Assembly: GCA_965153455.1 (NCBI GenBank)
Contig: OZ234495.1
Coordinates: 25,478,875 to 25,542,874 of the forward strand
Direction of reading: 5' to 3'
DNA: 64,000 nucleotides
From: Sphagnum compactum
Taxonomy: Eukaryota > Bryophyta > Sphagnopsida > Sphagnales
Shown: positions 1 to 11,600 of the stretch, piece by piece
Numbering within the stretch: position 1 is the stretch's first letter
Layout of the letters: each line of letters starts with the position of its first letter
The notes under the pieces: model-generated
Databases searched by the model: none
Told to the model about the DNA's origin: nothing
Seen by the model: the letters and a program-made list of their open reading frames with translations, nothing else
Made by a program: the position numbers and the translations under genes

Positions 1-2115
1 ATCACACACAAATGAAGTGATGGAGAAGCAACTGAAGAATTGGAAGCTGCTCTTAGGAGTGAAGAGTACACCCTTTAAGAGTGTGCAAGAAGATGTGAGT
101 GACTTGTTTGCTTTTCTGCTGGATGAAGAACTGTTTGGTTGCTTTGTGATCTCTGCAAAGTAGAAGAAATGCTCTCTTTTGTGTTAATAGAATTTTCAGT
201 CTATGACCTGCTGTGGGAGACTAGCTAGCAGACAATCAAGTGAGAGTCTTGACGATTTCAGACTGCTTTCAGTGCTCAGGGGAATTGAAGGAAGAAGATA
301 GGAGTTGTGGTGTTCCTACTTAATGAAGTTTATTTGAAGGTTAGTGAAAAAAAAAGTTCATTGTTTTCTGATTTTGTTTCATAGAGAGAAACCCTCTTGT
401 TGTGGAACTGATGGGTTTTGTATAACTTGTAGCAAGCAATGTTATTTTTTCCAAATTTGTGGAGTTTGTGAGTTGGACAATAGGACCTTACCAAATTTGG
501 CAAGAGGTAAGAGGTGGAAGTAAGAAAATTTAGGATTCCTCCTATGATTTGCTCTTGTTGGAACCTATTCTCTGAATATGGTGACAAGATTTCTTTTTCT
601 CCGATTGTGGCAACTTGGACCCTCTTTTTTTCCAAAAGAAAACCCTTTGCACTTTCCTTACTTTTCTTGCCAGGTTGCGAAAATTCTTCTTCAAAAAAGC
701 ACTGATAGAAAACACTGATACCAATCCCACAAATCATTTGGCTTGCAAATCATACTCTATGTGCTGCTCAGACTCTTGGGACAAATCTTTGACTAATGTA
801 TATAATTTTCATTTGGTCCCACATTTTGAGGAATGTTCATTCACCAGGTGTTGGTTACTGTGAACTGTGAGTTCCATTTTTGGAACTTCAAGGAATGTTT
901 CCTGTTCTAATTGTTGCTGGTTTGAACTTGACATAAGGTGGCAGAACCCTTATCCAATGACCGGCTTGTTTCATTTGTATCTCTCTTTCTTTTCATGTAC
1001 TTTGGTGCGTGTGCAGTGGCTTGTGCACTGCTATTTGTTCTTCAAGCCTGACAGGTCAGTGGGATTTGTTGCTTCTAATTTGACTCTTCGAAAGTTTTCA
1101 AGCTTCCATGGCCTCTCATGGCCTATGGCTGTCACTCCTAAATTGGTTTCTAGTTCGAACCAAAATCTTACCCCAGATCTCAAACAGATGCGAATTCTCT
1201 TCCCAATTTCATACTTTCATTGAGACTTGCAGCATCCATAGAGAACCAGATACTTGAAGAAAAACCATGGAAATAAAAATCAAGGATAGGAACCCATCCA
1301 TCAAAAGTACAAGGCAAATGAGAACACAAGTAGACACAACCCAAAGAAAACACAAAAGCAAACAATCAACAAAAATCAGGTAAAGACCCTATGCAAAGAG
1401 GACTGATGGCTACAAAATGACAATCACTGATAACAAAGGAGACCTAAGACGAAAGAGCTGTCATCTGCCACAAATCAGATAGTGACAGAGGTGCATTAGC
1501 TATGATATGTGGAAGAGATGTGGAACCCTGACCAAGTGCAGCAGCCCGCTGAAGAATTGCTATGGCTTGCGCATGCTGCAGGGCTATGGACATGGGAGGA
1601 GGAGCACAGTGGGAAAAAACTTGTGATTTTTTTCTCCAGTACCAATCTTCAAGAATCAGGGGTAACAACATTCTTCTGGTCAAAGAGTAGTGAAACTCTC
1701 AAGACAATGTAGTTCTAGTCATGGCTAGATAATCCAATTCTAAATATCCTAGAAAACTGTGGGCACTTGTTTGCCTTTAATGCTTACCTACTGATCTTTC
1801 TTCTGATCCTGCTACCGGTTAATCATGGACTGGCCTCCAATCATGACAAAATATGAAAAAAAATGTTCTTACAGCCAAATCTAACCTACTATCCCTAATT
1901 GCTCTGTGGACTCTGTTTCCTTCCTCGAGCCTCTCCATCTTTGCCAACTGCTGACCCTGACACTTGTTCAACTACATACCAAACATAAGGACCCCAATGA
2001 AGAAGATACATCTGATGCACATGAAAAAATATAAATACCTTGGGCAAGAATACTGTGGTATAATGTGACATGTAGAAAAGGCCTGAAGAACCCAAGCCTC
2101 CCAAGCCTCCCATAC
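1..2115. other. Intergenic region, no supported gene
   Basis: I see no recognisable gene here. A 53-codon frame open from the left edge stops at 161-163 and could be the tail of a gene outside the window, but it matches nothing I know. The only clear structure is a copy of a dispersed repeat at about 470-712. The right end is probably the 3' untranslated region of the minus-strand transporter. Confidence 0.5.
470..712 (+). repeat. Dispersed repeat family D1, copy A
   Basis: This stretch shares ordered blocks with copies near 4983, 8371 and 51389: a 'cttaccaaatttgg' block, then 'aaatttaggatt', then 'gttggaacctattctctga', then 'ggcaacttggacc'. No coding capacity or terminal inverted repeats are evident. 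It looks like an old non-autonomous element, but its ends are not defined. Confidence 0.55.
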
Positions 2116-3234
2116 TTAGTTGTCAGATGATTTCTTGCCCTCCTGCTCAAGTCTCATATCAGATGGCACCAACTGCTTTTCCTCATCTCCTTCCACAGCT
2201 TCTGATGGTTTGTTACTAGCAGCGGGTTTTGGTTTTGCTGTTGTTTGCTGATAAAGTACACCTCCACTTATACAAATAAGAAGGCCAACTGTCCCAATTG
2301 CTGATGCATGCTTGTTCCAGATAAGCAAGTTGATAACCACTGTTAACAGCTTATTCACTACACCTAAGACAGTGAAGCCAGTTGCAGAAATTGTTCGCCG
2401 GCAAGCAAAGCCAAAGAAGGAGATCGAAAGCCCAAAAAGACAAGATAGGGCCACCGGCAGCCACACCCCAAAAGATGTCCATTCTATTGAGTTCTCTGTT
2501 GTCTCACCTTGCAGCTGCAGTCCTTCCCCCATCAATAAAAGCTCTGCAGGGAAGAGAAGAAGTGCCTCCAGATTGTTGTACAAAACAAGACCCCATGTGC
2601 TCAACCCTATTGTCATAACAATGTGCTTGATGTAAACAAAATCTATGGACATGCTGGCAAGGTATGCAAGTGCCCAGCCATAGGCATGGAAATTGAATGC
2701 CTTGTCAGTACTTACATAGATGACAGAGCCTCCCATAATGACGGCAAGAGCCACCCAGGTTTTCAAAGAGGGCCATGGCTGCTTCAAGTACAGGGTCTCT
2801 CCAACAGCCACAAATAAAGGGACAATGGATCGGAAGACAATGAAAGTGTCCACATTAGCATGGAGGAGAAGCTCACTGTTGGTGAAAAGAGAGAGGTAAA
2901 AACAGATTGCAGCTGGCAAAAAGCGCCAGAGTGTTTTGAGGTTAAGATCATCATGGTGCAGGACATTGAATCTGCCAAGTAGATATACCGCTCCAGCACT
3001 TGTGGCATACTGGAGAGCTGTAAGTGCTCCTGGGAAAGGGAACACTGTTATTGCCCATTTGTTGATGATGGACAGAAGAGCTGCAGACAGACAGTAACCG
3101 ATTGCAATACCAAAGACGGATAGCTCCTTCCACCACCCTGCTATTTTGTGACCCCATGATATTGAAACCTCATGTGAGCGTCCTTCCTTCTCCCTTTCAT
3201 CCCTGACTGATGAATTATGCATCTGCATTGTCAC
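2116..3234 (-). CDS. Golgi GDP-sugar transporter, GONST3/GGLT1-like
   Basis: A 372-aa intronless reading frame from ATG at 3234 to a stop at 2116. It belongs to the plant nucleotide-sugar transporter/triose-phosphate translocator superfamily, whose members exchange a nucleotide sugar for GMP across the Golgi membrane. About ten hydrophobic segments run from residue 38 to 330. The N-terminal 'INKWAIT' block (57-63), 'ANVDTFIVFRS' (126-136) and the GDP-binding-type motif GVVNK (291-295; GALNK in GONST1) are typical of the GDP-sugar (GONST) branch. Lengths near 340-370 aa are normal. The acidic cytosolic tail containing 'QLVP' resembles the GDP-L-galactose transporter GGLT1 (GONST4), which supplies Golgi cell-wall synthesis; GONST3 is the alternative. 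The substrate cannot be read from sequence. No neighbouring gene suggests a shared role. Confidence 0.85.
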   Translation of the reverse strand: MTMQMHNSSVRDEREKEGRSHEVSISWGHKIAGWWKELSVFGIAIGYCLSAALLSIINKWAITVFPFPGALTALQYATSAGAVYLLGRFNVLHHDDLNLKTLWRFLPAAICFYLSLFTNSELLLHANVDTFIVFRSIVPLFVAVGETLYLKQPWPSLKTWVALAVIMGGSVIYVSTDKAFNFHAYGWALAYLASMSIDFVYIKHIVMTIGLSTWGLVLYNNLEALLLFPAELLLMGEGLQLQGETTENSIEWTSFGVWLPVALSCLFGLSISFFGFACRRTISATGFTVLGVVNKLLTVVINLLIWNKHASAIGTVGLLICISGGVLYQQTTAKPKPAASNKPSEAVEGDEEKQLVPSDMRLEQEGKKSSDN

Positions 3235-4982
3235 AACAGTGGAGGTCCTGTGAGACTTAGTGAATGGGATTCATATCGTCAGTTTCAAATTACACCACTG
3301 AGTAACCTTCAAACAAACTCATCTCCTACACATCACCATGGAAGCAACAAGAGAAAACCGGGAAAACCGAGAAACGGTTGAGGCAAAGATGAAACAATCA
3401 GTTTAATCTCCTGTTATGAAAGAGAAGTTTGAGCTGACAGTGATGGAAAACTCATCAGAGATCACCTTTCCTCTAGCTTCCATATTTAAAACTGTTCTTT
3501 GATGGGGACACCACAACAAGGCCAAATGAAGAACAGTTCCTAAGAGTCAAATATCCTGCCACTCAAGACATTCAAATTTCCATGTACCAGCTTACAGTTG
3601 AAGAATGTAAGCTTGCTTAGGACAGATGGTCTGGCTGCAAGCCTGCTGTATCTTGACCAGTGCAGTTGTAAGACATGAACTTGGAAACAGTTGGAAGCAG
3701 TTCTGCCACCGAAAAATCATGCACAAACACCACATAAATTATGCAGCACAGCAATCTCACTGACTTTAGGTCCATCAGATCCTAATGCACTCACATGGAC
3801 CATAATGATCTTCTCATCTTTCTGACTCATTTCTGCAGTAACACTCATTTTTCCCCAGAGTTTATGCTCAAATCCATCCCTGGAGTTAGACCTGTCCAAC
3901 AGTTCAATACATAGGAAAACAAAGAACTGAACTGCGACGTTCATCATGTGCTCGGACATCAACGAGCCTAGAAGAAGAGCACATGCGGGAAACCATTTTG
4001 GGAAATTCGGATCATGTGCAAACAGTTTGTTTCACGGCTACTGAAGAATGAATGATGTGTAAGGTCTGGAAAAATAAAAAGGTTGTCAGGTAGTGAAGAA
4101 GATTCACAGGAAGAAGACAATTGACATTCTCACCTTGCGCGCGCACACACACAGTTGCTGAATCCTCGCGTTACTACAAGTTCTGAGGTGAAGAAGATTT
4201 AGACGATGAGAATTGACATAGAACTCACCTTGGATAGAGGGAGAGTTGGTGACTCCTCGCTTTGCTACAATTGCTGAATACTTGAAGCCAGACAGCCCTT
4301 TCCAAGACAAGCTACAATTTCGCTTGGCTTGCAAAACGGCAATCGGTCCTCATCCTCGATGGGCGTGGGGAATCGCCTAGGAAAACCTAGCAGCTCATCA
4401 GCTCAGAGAGGAGCGAGCACATGCGAAGCGAGTGGTGATGCCTGGGAAAGAAAGAAAGAAAATAAAAAAAGCAACTTGGAAGGAGCAAGGGAAGCGCAAA
4501 ACCAGGGACACGTGGCCTGCAAACTCGTGCGTGCTCCATATCGTTGATCGAAGGAAAGGGGAAACAAAAGTCATGCATTGCTGATGTCGCCTGACTTTGG
4601 AGAGATTCGAGCGTGGGGTACCACAAAGGGGCAGCAGTAGCACTCACGCGTTTCCTCCGCACGCGACGACTGTCACTTCGCCGTTCGCGTTGCTTCGCAG
4701 CACTCGCGTTTTTGCCCCCCGCGCCACACGACGGCTGTCATTTCGCGTTCGCGCTTTGCGTCGTTCGTTTGAGTGTTTCTTTTTTCAAATTTATGAGGAA
4801 AGTTACGTGGGTTGGCGATCATAGGTTTTTTCTCCAATTTTGTGATATCGAAAAAATTTCGAAAATTGGCGAATTTTTCCCAAAACATTTAGTCGAATTT
4901 ATTTATTTTCAATTTATTTCCATTTTTTCTTCATTTTTTTGCTCAAAAAAGCTACCAAATTTGTGGATAAAAAATCACTGTT
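3235..4982. other. Upstream region of the transporter, no gene recognised
   Basis: This holds the promoter and 5' untranslated region of the minus-strand transporter. A minus-strand frame at 3717-3962 looks somewhat protein-like but I recognise no family and see no splice partners. The part at 4600-4780 is unusually CG-rich. Nothing else is supported. Confidence 0.4.
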
Positions 4983-5155
4983 GGACTATCATCCACAAGA
5001 GCACTTAGCCAAATTTGGATATAGGGCCAATACCAAAATTGTGCTATATTTTTGCAACTTGCTAGAGCCTATTGTCTAAATATGGTGATTTCATTTGTTT
5101 CCCAGTTAATGTGGCTACTTTGAGCTATTTTTTCCCAAAAAAATTAGCATTTGTA
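4983..5155 (+). repeat. Dispersed repeat family D1, copy B
   Basis: It carries the D1 order of blocks: 'atccacaagagcacttagcc', 'aaatttgg', 'gctatatttttgcaacttg', 'agcctattgtctaaatatgg', then a block ending in 'tttgagct'. It is closest to copy C at 8371. Ends are approximate. Confidence 0.55.
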
Positions 5156-6449
5156 TAACGCTGGTTTTTTCCTTTTGGGTCACCAAGATGCGAAAATTCG
5201 CCAAAAACAGAAACACAACTTCTTCATTTGCTCATTTCACTGTTCGTTTGCCATTTTGCCGATTGTGAAAGTTCACCAGGATCCAAAAGAAAAACATTGC
5301 TTCCCTTTTGTGAAAGTTCACTACAAACAAAAAGAAAAACAATTGCTCACAGTTAGTTTGCTCTTCTTCTCCGTTTGCACTTGACGCAGTTCGCAATTTT
5401 CACGGTTTGCGCGTTCCTGAACCTTCCTTGTCCATTTGGTAATTTCATACATACGTGGAGGTGGCTCAAGAACACAGTTGTGGAGCACCATACCTTGTTA
5501 TTAATTCTGCAGGTTTTAGGCATCTTAAATGGCAAAATTGGCAATGGTGGCTGCTTCTGTCATTTCCTACCAAAGTATCAAATCTGTTGCCATATTTTCA
5601 CCTATGAATGGTCCTTTACATCAGGAATGTCTACCTCGGGACATGTTCTGCCTCCTGTTCATCCATATCCTCCATTTGGTTCCGCCTACTAGTGACATAT
5701 TATGAGGCAGAATGCACTCTAAGGCTTTTTGTAAATGTTTTGAGTGTCACATTTCAGACACTTTTGCAGGCAGTTTCTTAGGCGAGCCAAGCACCCATTT
5801 CCTGTTTCCAATTTTTGTGCAGTCAGTTTCACTTGTAATGTGAATTGAACACACTTGAGAGATGTGAATCAACAGTGGGGAGCAAAACCAGTTATGTTCT
5901 GGAACAGGCCCCTCTAGAACCTGATGGAAGGTGGCTTGCCCTACCAAGCTCATCGAGTTCCGGGGTGGAATGGGCCCGTTCCAAAGAACATTAAAAGCAG
6001 GGATGACTGCTCCCTACTTCTGCCTCAAGTACCCATTCTGCTTCTTGACCCCTACTTTTTAACTGCACAAAATGGGTCATGGAGTGTCAATTTTATTAGT
6101 TGAGACCTCACCAATGAGAACATTTTACCATGGCCAATGCTATCATCAAAGCCCTCACAAGGTGACATTCTGCCACATAAGGTTCTCAACCACCGAGGGC
6201 GTACCTGGCAGAATTGGCTGTCCATGGCCCATTCTGTAATACATAAAAGGCCTCAATAGTCGATAAAGGGGCCTTCTGAGGCCTTCGGTTCACTTTTAAA
6301 GGTCTTGGGTTCAAACTAAGTGGTGTACAGGTGAAAATCCTATAGACCTTCTGCCAATGAGCTTGACTTGAGGGTGTCAACAACTTGTCAATTCCAGTTT
6401 GTTCTTGTGCTTCCATAGAAATTTAAGTAAATTAAAAAAAATTGTTCAC
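5156..6449. other. Intergenic, no gene seen
   Basis: Non-coding sequence with several short unrelated frames and no recognisable protein similarity, RNA gene or transposon end. Confidence 0.4.
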
Positions 6450-6960
6450 TCTTTTTGTCTCCATAGGCTTGGAGAAATGGTGATGAGTTGGTTGGGTCTG
6501 CTAGGTATTGTGCTTCCCATAAAAAGGGAAGAAAGAGAGAAAAATGATTCTTTTATCCACCTTTTTATTTTCATGTGTGGAGAGAAGTGGATGACAAGCA
6601 AGTCTGGTCTACTATTGTGCTTCCAAAACAAAACAATGTTCCTCTTGTGGTTTGGCCTCTTAGGTGGTTCTTTGTGTTCTTGGATGTGTGGGTCCTTCTA
6701 TTTTGTTCCTTGTATTCTGGCTTTTTTTGGGTGCTTTGGTTTATTTTTGATTGGCAGGGTTTCATCATCAAACAAGGTGAAGAAAGAGAGAAAGATGTTT
6801 CTTTGTCTATGCTTTTTGTCTACATGGTTCAAGAGAAGTGGTGACAAGCAAGTCGAGTCTGCTATTGTGCTTCCAAAAATATAAAAGTAAGAAAGAGAGA
6901 AAGATGTTTATTTTGTCTACCCTTTTTGTTTGCATGGGTGGAGAGAAGTGGTGAGGAGCT
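6450..6960 (+). repeat. Imperfect repeat of an about 100-nt unit, four copies
   Basis: A unit running 'gaaagagagaaagatgtt...', 'ttttgt(c/t)tacc', 'ggagagaagtggtgacaag', 'ctgctattgtgcttcc' recurs around 6455, 6530, 6778 and 6888. The copies are diverged and partly truncated. The third interval contains extra sequence. No protein is supported; the open frames across it follow the repeat. Confidence 0.6.
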
Positions 6961-8370
6961 TGCAACAAATGGGTGATAAAAAGAGAAAGAGGTGAAAAAG
7001 TTGTTGCTAAAATAGAGCCAAAAAAACTATGCAAAAAGATCCAACCATAAGAAAGTTAACATCAGAGATGAAGTGCCCAACTTCCAATGAAAGAGTGTGA
7101 TTTGGAGGCAAGAGAGCAATGGCAATGGAATGATTTAGAAATCATAGTGGCAAGGATACCGGCTTTGGTGAGATAGTGATGAATCTTTCTCACCTTTTTC
7201 TTTTTTTTTTGTGAGGATTTTGTTAAAATTGTGTGTTGCAACTATTTTTGTTAAATTTGACAAAAACATTGTTGGGGCTGTAGTTGGGTTTTTGTGGGAT
7301 ACAATTGTTTGTGTGAATTTTGTGTGTGTGGGTTGAGAGAGGAGAAACTATGTGTGTTTTGGGTTTTAAGTTCAAGGTTTAATTGAATGCCATGGTTTGA
7401 CGTCACCCAAAACTCATGGCCCAACTCCTAAACCCTAAAAGATCTTGATCTAACCCTAAACCCCAGAACTTGTGAATCAAACCTTAACCATAAAAGGCCC
7501 CCTTTCAAACTCTAACCTTAAAAAATCATCGGCCAAACCGTAGGTCAAAAGCATGTTTGTACAAACCTTAATCCTAAAATGTGGACCCATGATGTTATTT
7601 GAAACCATTTTTTCAAACCCTAAAATTTACCCCCATGTGATTGACCACTTCTCAAAAAATTCTCCCCCTTCAACCTTAAATCAAACTTTAACTCAAAACA
7701 ACAACTAAAAGGATTAAAATGTCATCTCATGTTGCTTTCCTAAAAATAAGAATATGTCTTTCCAAAAAAATAACTAAGGTTGTGCAATGAAAAAATATAT
7801 CATTGCAAATCAGCATAAATTTACGTGATTTTAAAAATTAGACTAAGAATCCATTTCATGCTTCCTTATTTGATGGCCTATGTTTTATACTCATGATAAA
7901 ATTAAAAAGTCCTTCAAATGCCAACTAGTAAACAATTTTATTTTTTTAATTAGTCAATTTATTTCATTTTTAATATGAATGAAATTGGAAGCATTCTAAT
8001 TTTTTCATAAGTAGGATGATCATGGTCTATTATTCTAAATTGGACAAAATTTTGCCCCCCAAAAAAAAGAAATTTTTTAATTTACACTACCAATTTTTTT
8101 GGTGAAAAACTGACAAAATCTGTCAAGAAAAACATTATAATTGTCATACCCAAACTTTTGAATTCAAGTGTTTCACAACTATAACACCCTCCCCCTTTTT
8201 TCTACTTTAGTGATAATTGAGGGCTCCTTATATGCATGAATAGTTCCTTCAATAAGCATAGGAAAAAAAATTTAATTGAAAACTTTCCTTGCTTGTGATG
8301 AAACTTTTTATTTTTGAAACTTCCCTACTTGTTGGATATTGTTTTCTTTTTAAATTTTTTGAAGTAGGTG
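6961..8370. other. AT-rich intergenic with degenerate telomere-like motifs
   Basis: No gene seen. Between about 7425 and 7640 there are scattered copies of 'aaccctaaa' and near variants such as 'aaccttaa'. They are not a regular array. The rest is AT-rich. Confidence 0.4.
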
Positions 8371-8630
8371 GATTGGTGATCATGCACAAGAAGACTTAGT
8401 CAAATTTGGTTAGACATTGAATGAGGGAGTACAAAAATTTAGAATTTTTCCTATATTTTGCTGACTTGTTGGAACCTATTATCTAAATGTCATGAGTTTT
8501 AGATTTGTCTTCATCACAATATGACGACTTGGGCCCATTCTTTGAGAGGGCCTTAAAAAAAATTTAAAAAAACATTGTACTTTTTGCACGTTCCCTTTTT
8601 ATTTCTTGTTAGTTGCAAAAATCGTCCCCC
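8371..8630 (+). repeat. Dispersed repeat family D1, copy C
   Basis: The best-preserved copy of D1. It begins 'tggtgatcatgcacaag' and contains 'gacttagtcaaatttgg', 'gttggaacctattatctaaa' and 'gacttgggcccattcttt'. Part of the start recurs in reverse complement near 13080-13120. It has no coding potential that I can see. Confidence 0.6.
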
Positions 8631-9669
8631 AAAAAATTATTGGTTGGGTATCACAAAATAAAAGAAAAACAAATAAATAAAATGATGGTATTATTTTAGG
8701 CAACACCAACCTTGGAGCAAGGCATGGCATTCTTGAAATAAGGGTTACCCAAGGGCTCTCACCTGGTGTACGCCCTTATCACCTTGTGTAGGCCCTAGAA
8801 TGCCTCATTCTAAAGGCATTACCTACCACATAAAAATCTCAATTGACATGCCTTTGGCAACAAGAATCACAACTAAATTTGAAACAACCTTTCCATAGTT
8901 CTATATGAAGTGAATTGTTTTTCCATGTTGGATTGTTTATGTGCATTAAGAAAAAAACTCTTATCATATTTTGATAAATTAAGAAGAACATATCAAAGAT
9001 CATATGTTATATCTACATCTATCATCTCTTCATAATAAGATGACCTAACAACATTGAAAGGAATTCCACAACCATACATAAATTTAATTATTTATTTTTT
9101 AGAGACTCAATTGCCAAACAACTTGTGGATTTCAATGCTTGTGAAATGTTTATGGTTTTTTTAAATAAAATATTTTCTAACTTTTTGTTCCTTCACTTTA
9201 TTTGAGTCATTTTTAATAATATGGATTTCAAAGGAAATTTTTGATTTTTCGGATGATATTGTAGATTTCAATATTACTTACATATTTGAAATGATGTTTT
9301 CAAATTTTAAAAATGGATGATATTTTAAAATCATTTCCTTAATATTTATATTTAAATTTTTAAAAATTCCCAAATGTTTGTGGTCAAACTATGCATTTAA
9401 AAAATCATTATAATTTTTTTTATTAAGAAGCCATTATTGTAATGATTTCTGAGAAAATACATAAATTTATAATATTTTGTGATTACATAGTCATAAATAT
9501 ATTGGAAAATATTAAATAGACTTATAAATTGAGAACAAAGTAAGTTTAACTCATGGATTCAATTATTGTATCAACATGTTTCCCACGTATCCAACCAATA
9601 CAAAACCTACCGCCCCTAGTAGAAATTCATTTTTTAAACTGCATTTTTGCACAAGATATTGAAACCTAA
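8631..9669. other. AT-rich intergenic, no gene seen
   Basis: Very AT-rich sequence with no recognisable gene. It lies just upstream of the PIF/Harbinger relic and may include that element's left end, but I could not find a convincing terminal inverted repeat. Confidence 0.35.
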
Positions 9670-10460
9670 GTGGACCCACTATCAAATTTTTTGACATCAA
9701 GTGTAAAAAGTAATGATGTCGTCAACCTTCACAGGAGAATCTTTTACACTACACACAAAGGCAAAAATATTACAACATCAAAAAACAAGAAGGGAAAACG
9801 ATTTGTTGCTAAGGAAGAAAAAAAAATTTGCATTTTTTTTTTCATATTTCTCAAGACCCTATGATAAGGAATGGATAGAAATCGACCACATCTTGGGAAA
9901 AGGTGCACTTTCATTACATTCTTAATTGACTTCAAGCTTGTGCAAAGAAACCAACAAAATCATTAAAACGAAATGGGGGATTATAACACATGGTGTTGCA
10001 AAGTTTTGTGGGAACTATAGTGCTATGAGTGCATTGTGTGAATCAAGGACATCAAATGAAAATATTCTTCAAAAATATTTAAAGCTGTATAGGATCAAAC
10101 ATATGTGTCATCATTCACATATCTTCATTGCTAGTTAATCTTGAAAGATTTGCCATGTTGGGCTAATATGCATGAAAAATCCAAAAATATGTTGCCAAAA
10201 AAATGCAAGTCTTATGACAATCCTATTGAGTTAAACACAAGTGAAACAAAGTTGTTTAATGTTTATAAGAACCCATCTTTAGCAAACATAATTCCTAAAA
10301 GGCCACAAGGTTCAAAAGCATCAAAAGAAAAACAAAAAAACAAGAAAAATGCCATGAGGGTTCAAGTTTGTGCCACAGTAGTTATGACTACAACCACATT
10401 GAAGAAAACATTGATTCTAGATAAACAAAACATTATGGTATTGTTTACAATGTCAGAGGA
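9670..10460 (+). mobile_element. PIF/Harbinger ORF1-like (Myb/SANT, NAM-associated) relic
   Basis: Conceptual translation gives a broken protein similar in layout to the accessory ORF1 product of plant PIF/Harbinger transposons. A diverged SANT-like start ('KRFVAKEEKK') is followed by 'IIKTKWGIITHGVAKFCGNY' (9959-10018) and a C-terminal 'KRPQGSKASKEKQ' block, the lysine-rich 'RPxGxKxAKEK' signature. In-frame stops and frameshifts show it is dead. ORF1 proteins bind the element's DNA or assist nuclear import of the transposase. It lies tail to tail with the transposase relic at 10844-11600, so the two are probably one element. Confidence 0.65.
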
Positions 10461-10843
10461 CTAGCATGTCTTTTTTGAAACCAAAAAATATTTTTGTTTG
10501 TGTGAAGGGGAAGAACTTGAAAAGCTCCATGTTTGTTTCAAAGCTCCACCATTGGCCATTGTTCCAATAGAACAACCTCAAGCACTAAACATTGATGAAA
10601 ATAATTTGGAAGATGTGTATATAATTCTAAATCGGGAAGAAATAATCATTACAATCTAAACTTCAAAAATCACACAAGTAGTGAACAAAATAATTCTTGA
10701 TCATTTTATTTCAAAGATGGTTGTTGCCTTTAAACTATCACAAATGTTCTATGAATCATTCCGAAGATTGTAATGAGAATCATAGTTTTCAATTTGAGTG
10801 GTGCTTTCAACATAATCTTCAAATGAAAGTCCCTTTCTAAATG

Positions 10844-11600
10844 TTATGTTTTCTCATCAAATGATGGCTCTAAATTCAAATTATATTCGTCTCCTATTGT
10901 CATGTTGTGCAACACTAGACAAACCATTAGGATGTCAACTATGACTTTTTGGTCCCATTGTCTATTAGGGTTTCTTACAATTCCAAATCGCATTTATGGA
11001 ACTCCAAAACATCGTTCACATATTTACATGCAGCTTCTTATGTTTTGGAAAAATGTTGTTAGTTTTCACCTTAGGGTTTGTGGACGGTTTGCACAAATAT
11101 ATTTTGTGATAACGCATATAATTTAACAAAACAAACATGTTAGGGAAACTTCTTTATGCATTAATCACCATTTGATTTTCTATATCAACTCATGATAATT
11201 GTCATAAGTACTTAATTGAACGAGCTTTCAAATAGCTTTCATAATTTTTTTCAAACATTCAATGTTTGTGTTTTTTCTAATCTTACAATATTCATCAATT
11301 GCGTCGACAACCAAGCCATAAGCCAACATTATCATTGTGCTTGTACATTTATGAATGCAAGAAAGACCAATGACCCCACGAGCATTTGACTTCTACAAGA
11401 AATAAAAATCATGTGCACACACATCTTGCATGATCTTGCAAAATAAAAAATTGACACATCTTATAACACCTCCTAAAAAATGATTCATCATAGGTAGGAG
11501 TTGATGCAAAATAATCTCGCTAGATTCATTGATGACACGTTGCCCTCTTTCTTTATGTTTGGTTTATGCTTACACATTGATCCTTCGTGTCTTTGTTGAG
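10844..11600 (-). mobile_element. PIF/Harbinger transposase relic
   Basis: The minus strand encodes scattered blocks of a Harbinger-type DDE transposase in the expected order: a 'HKCTSTMIMLAYG' block, 'AIDEYCKIRKNTNIECLKK' (about 11250-11310), 'ERCFGV', 'RNPNRQWDQKVIVDILMVCL' and 'LHNM' (about 10900-11020), ending at a stop at 10844-10846. Several in-frame stops and at least one frame change make it a pseudogene. The N-terminal recognition region is too degraded to place. With ORF1 at 9670-10460 it would form an element of at least 2 kb whose ends are undefined. Confidence 0.7.

Noticed and set aside
2-163. Frame open from the left edge for 53 codons
   Set aside because: It is short, matches no family I know and lacks a visible splice acceptor. 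It may be the tail of an outside gene but cannot be supported.
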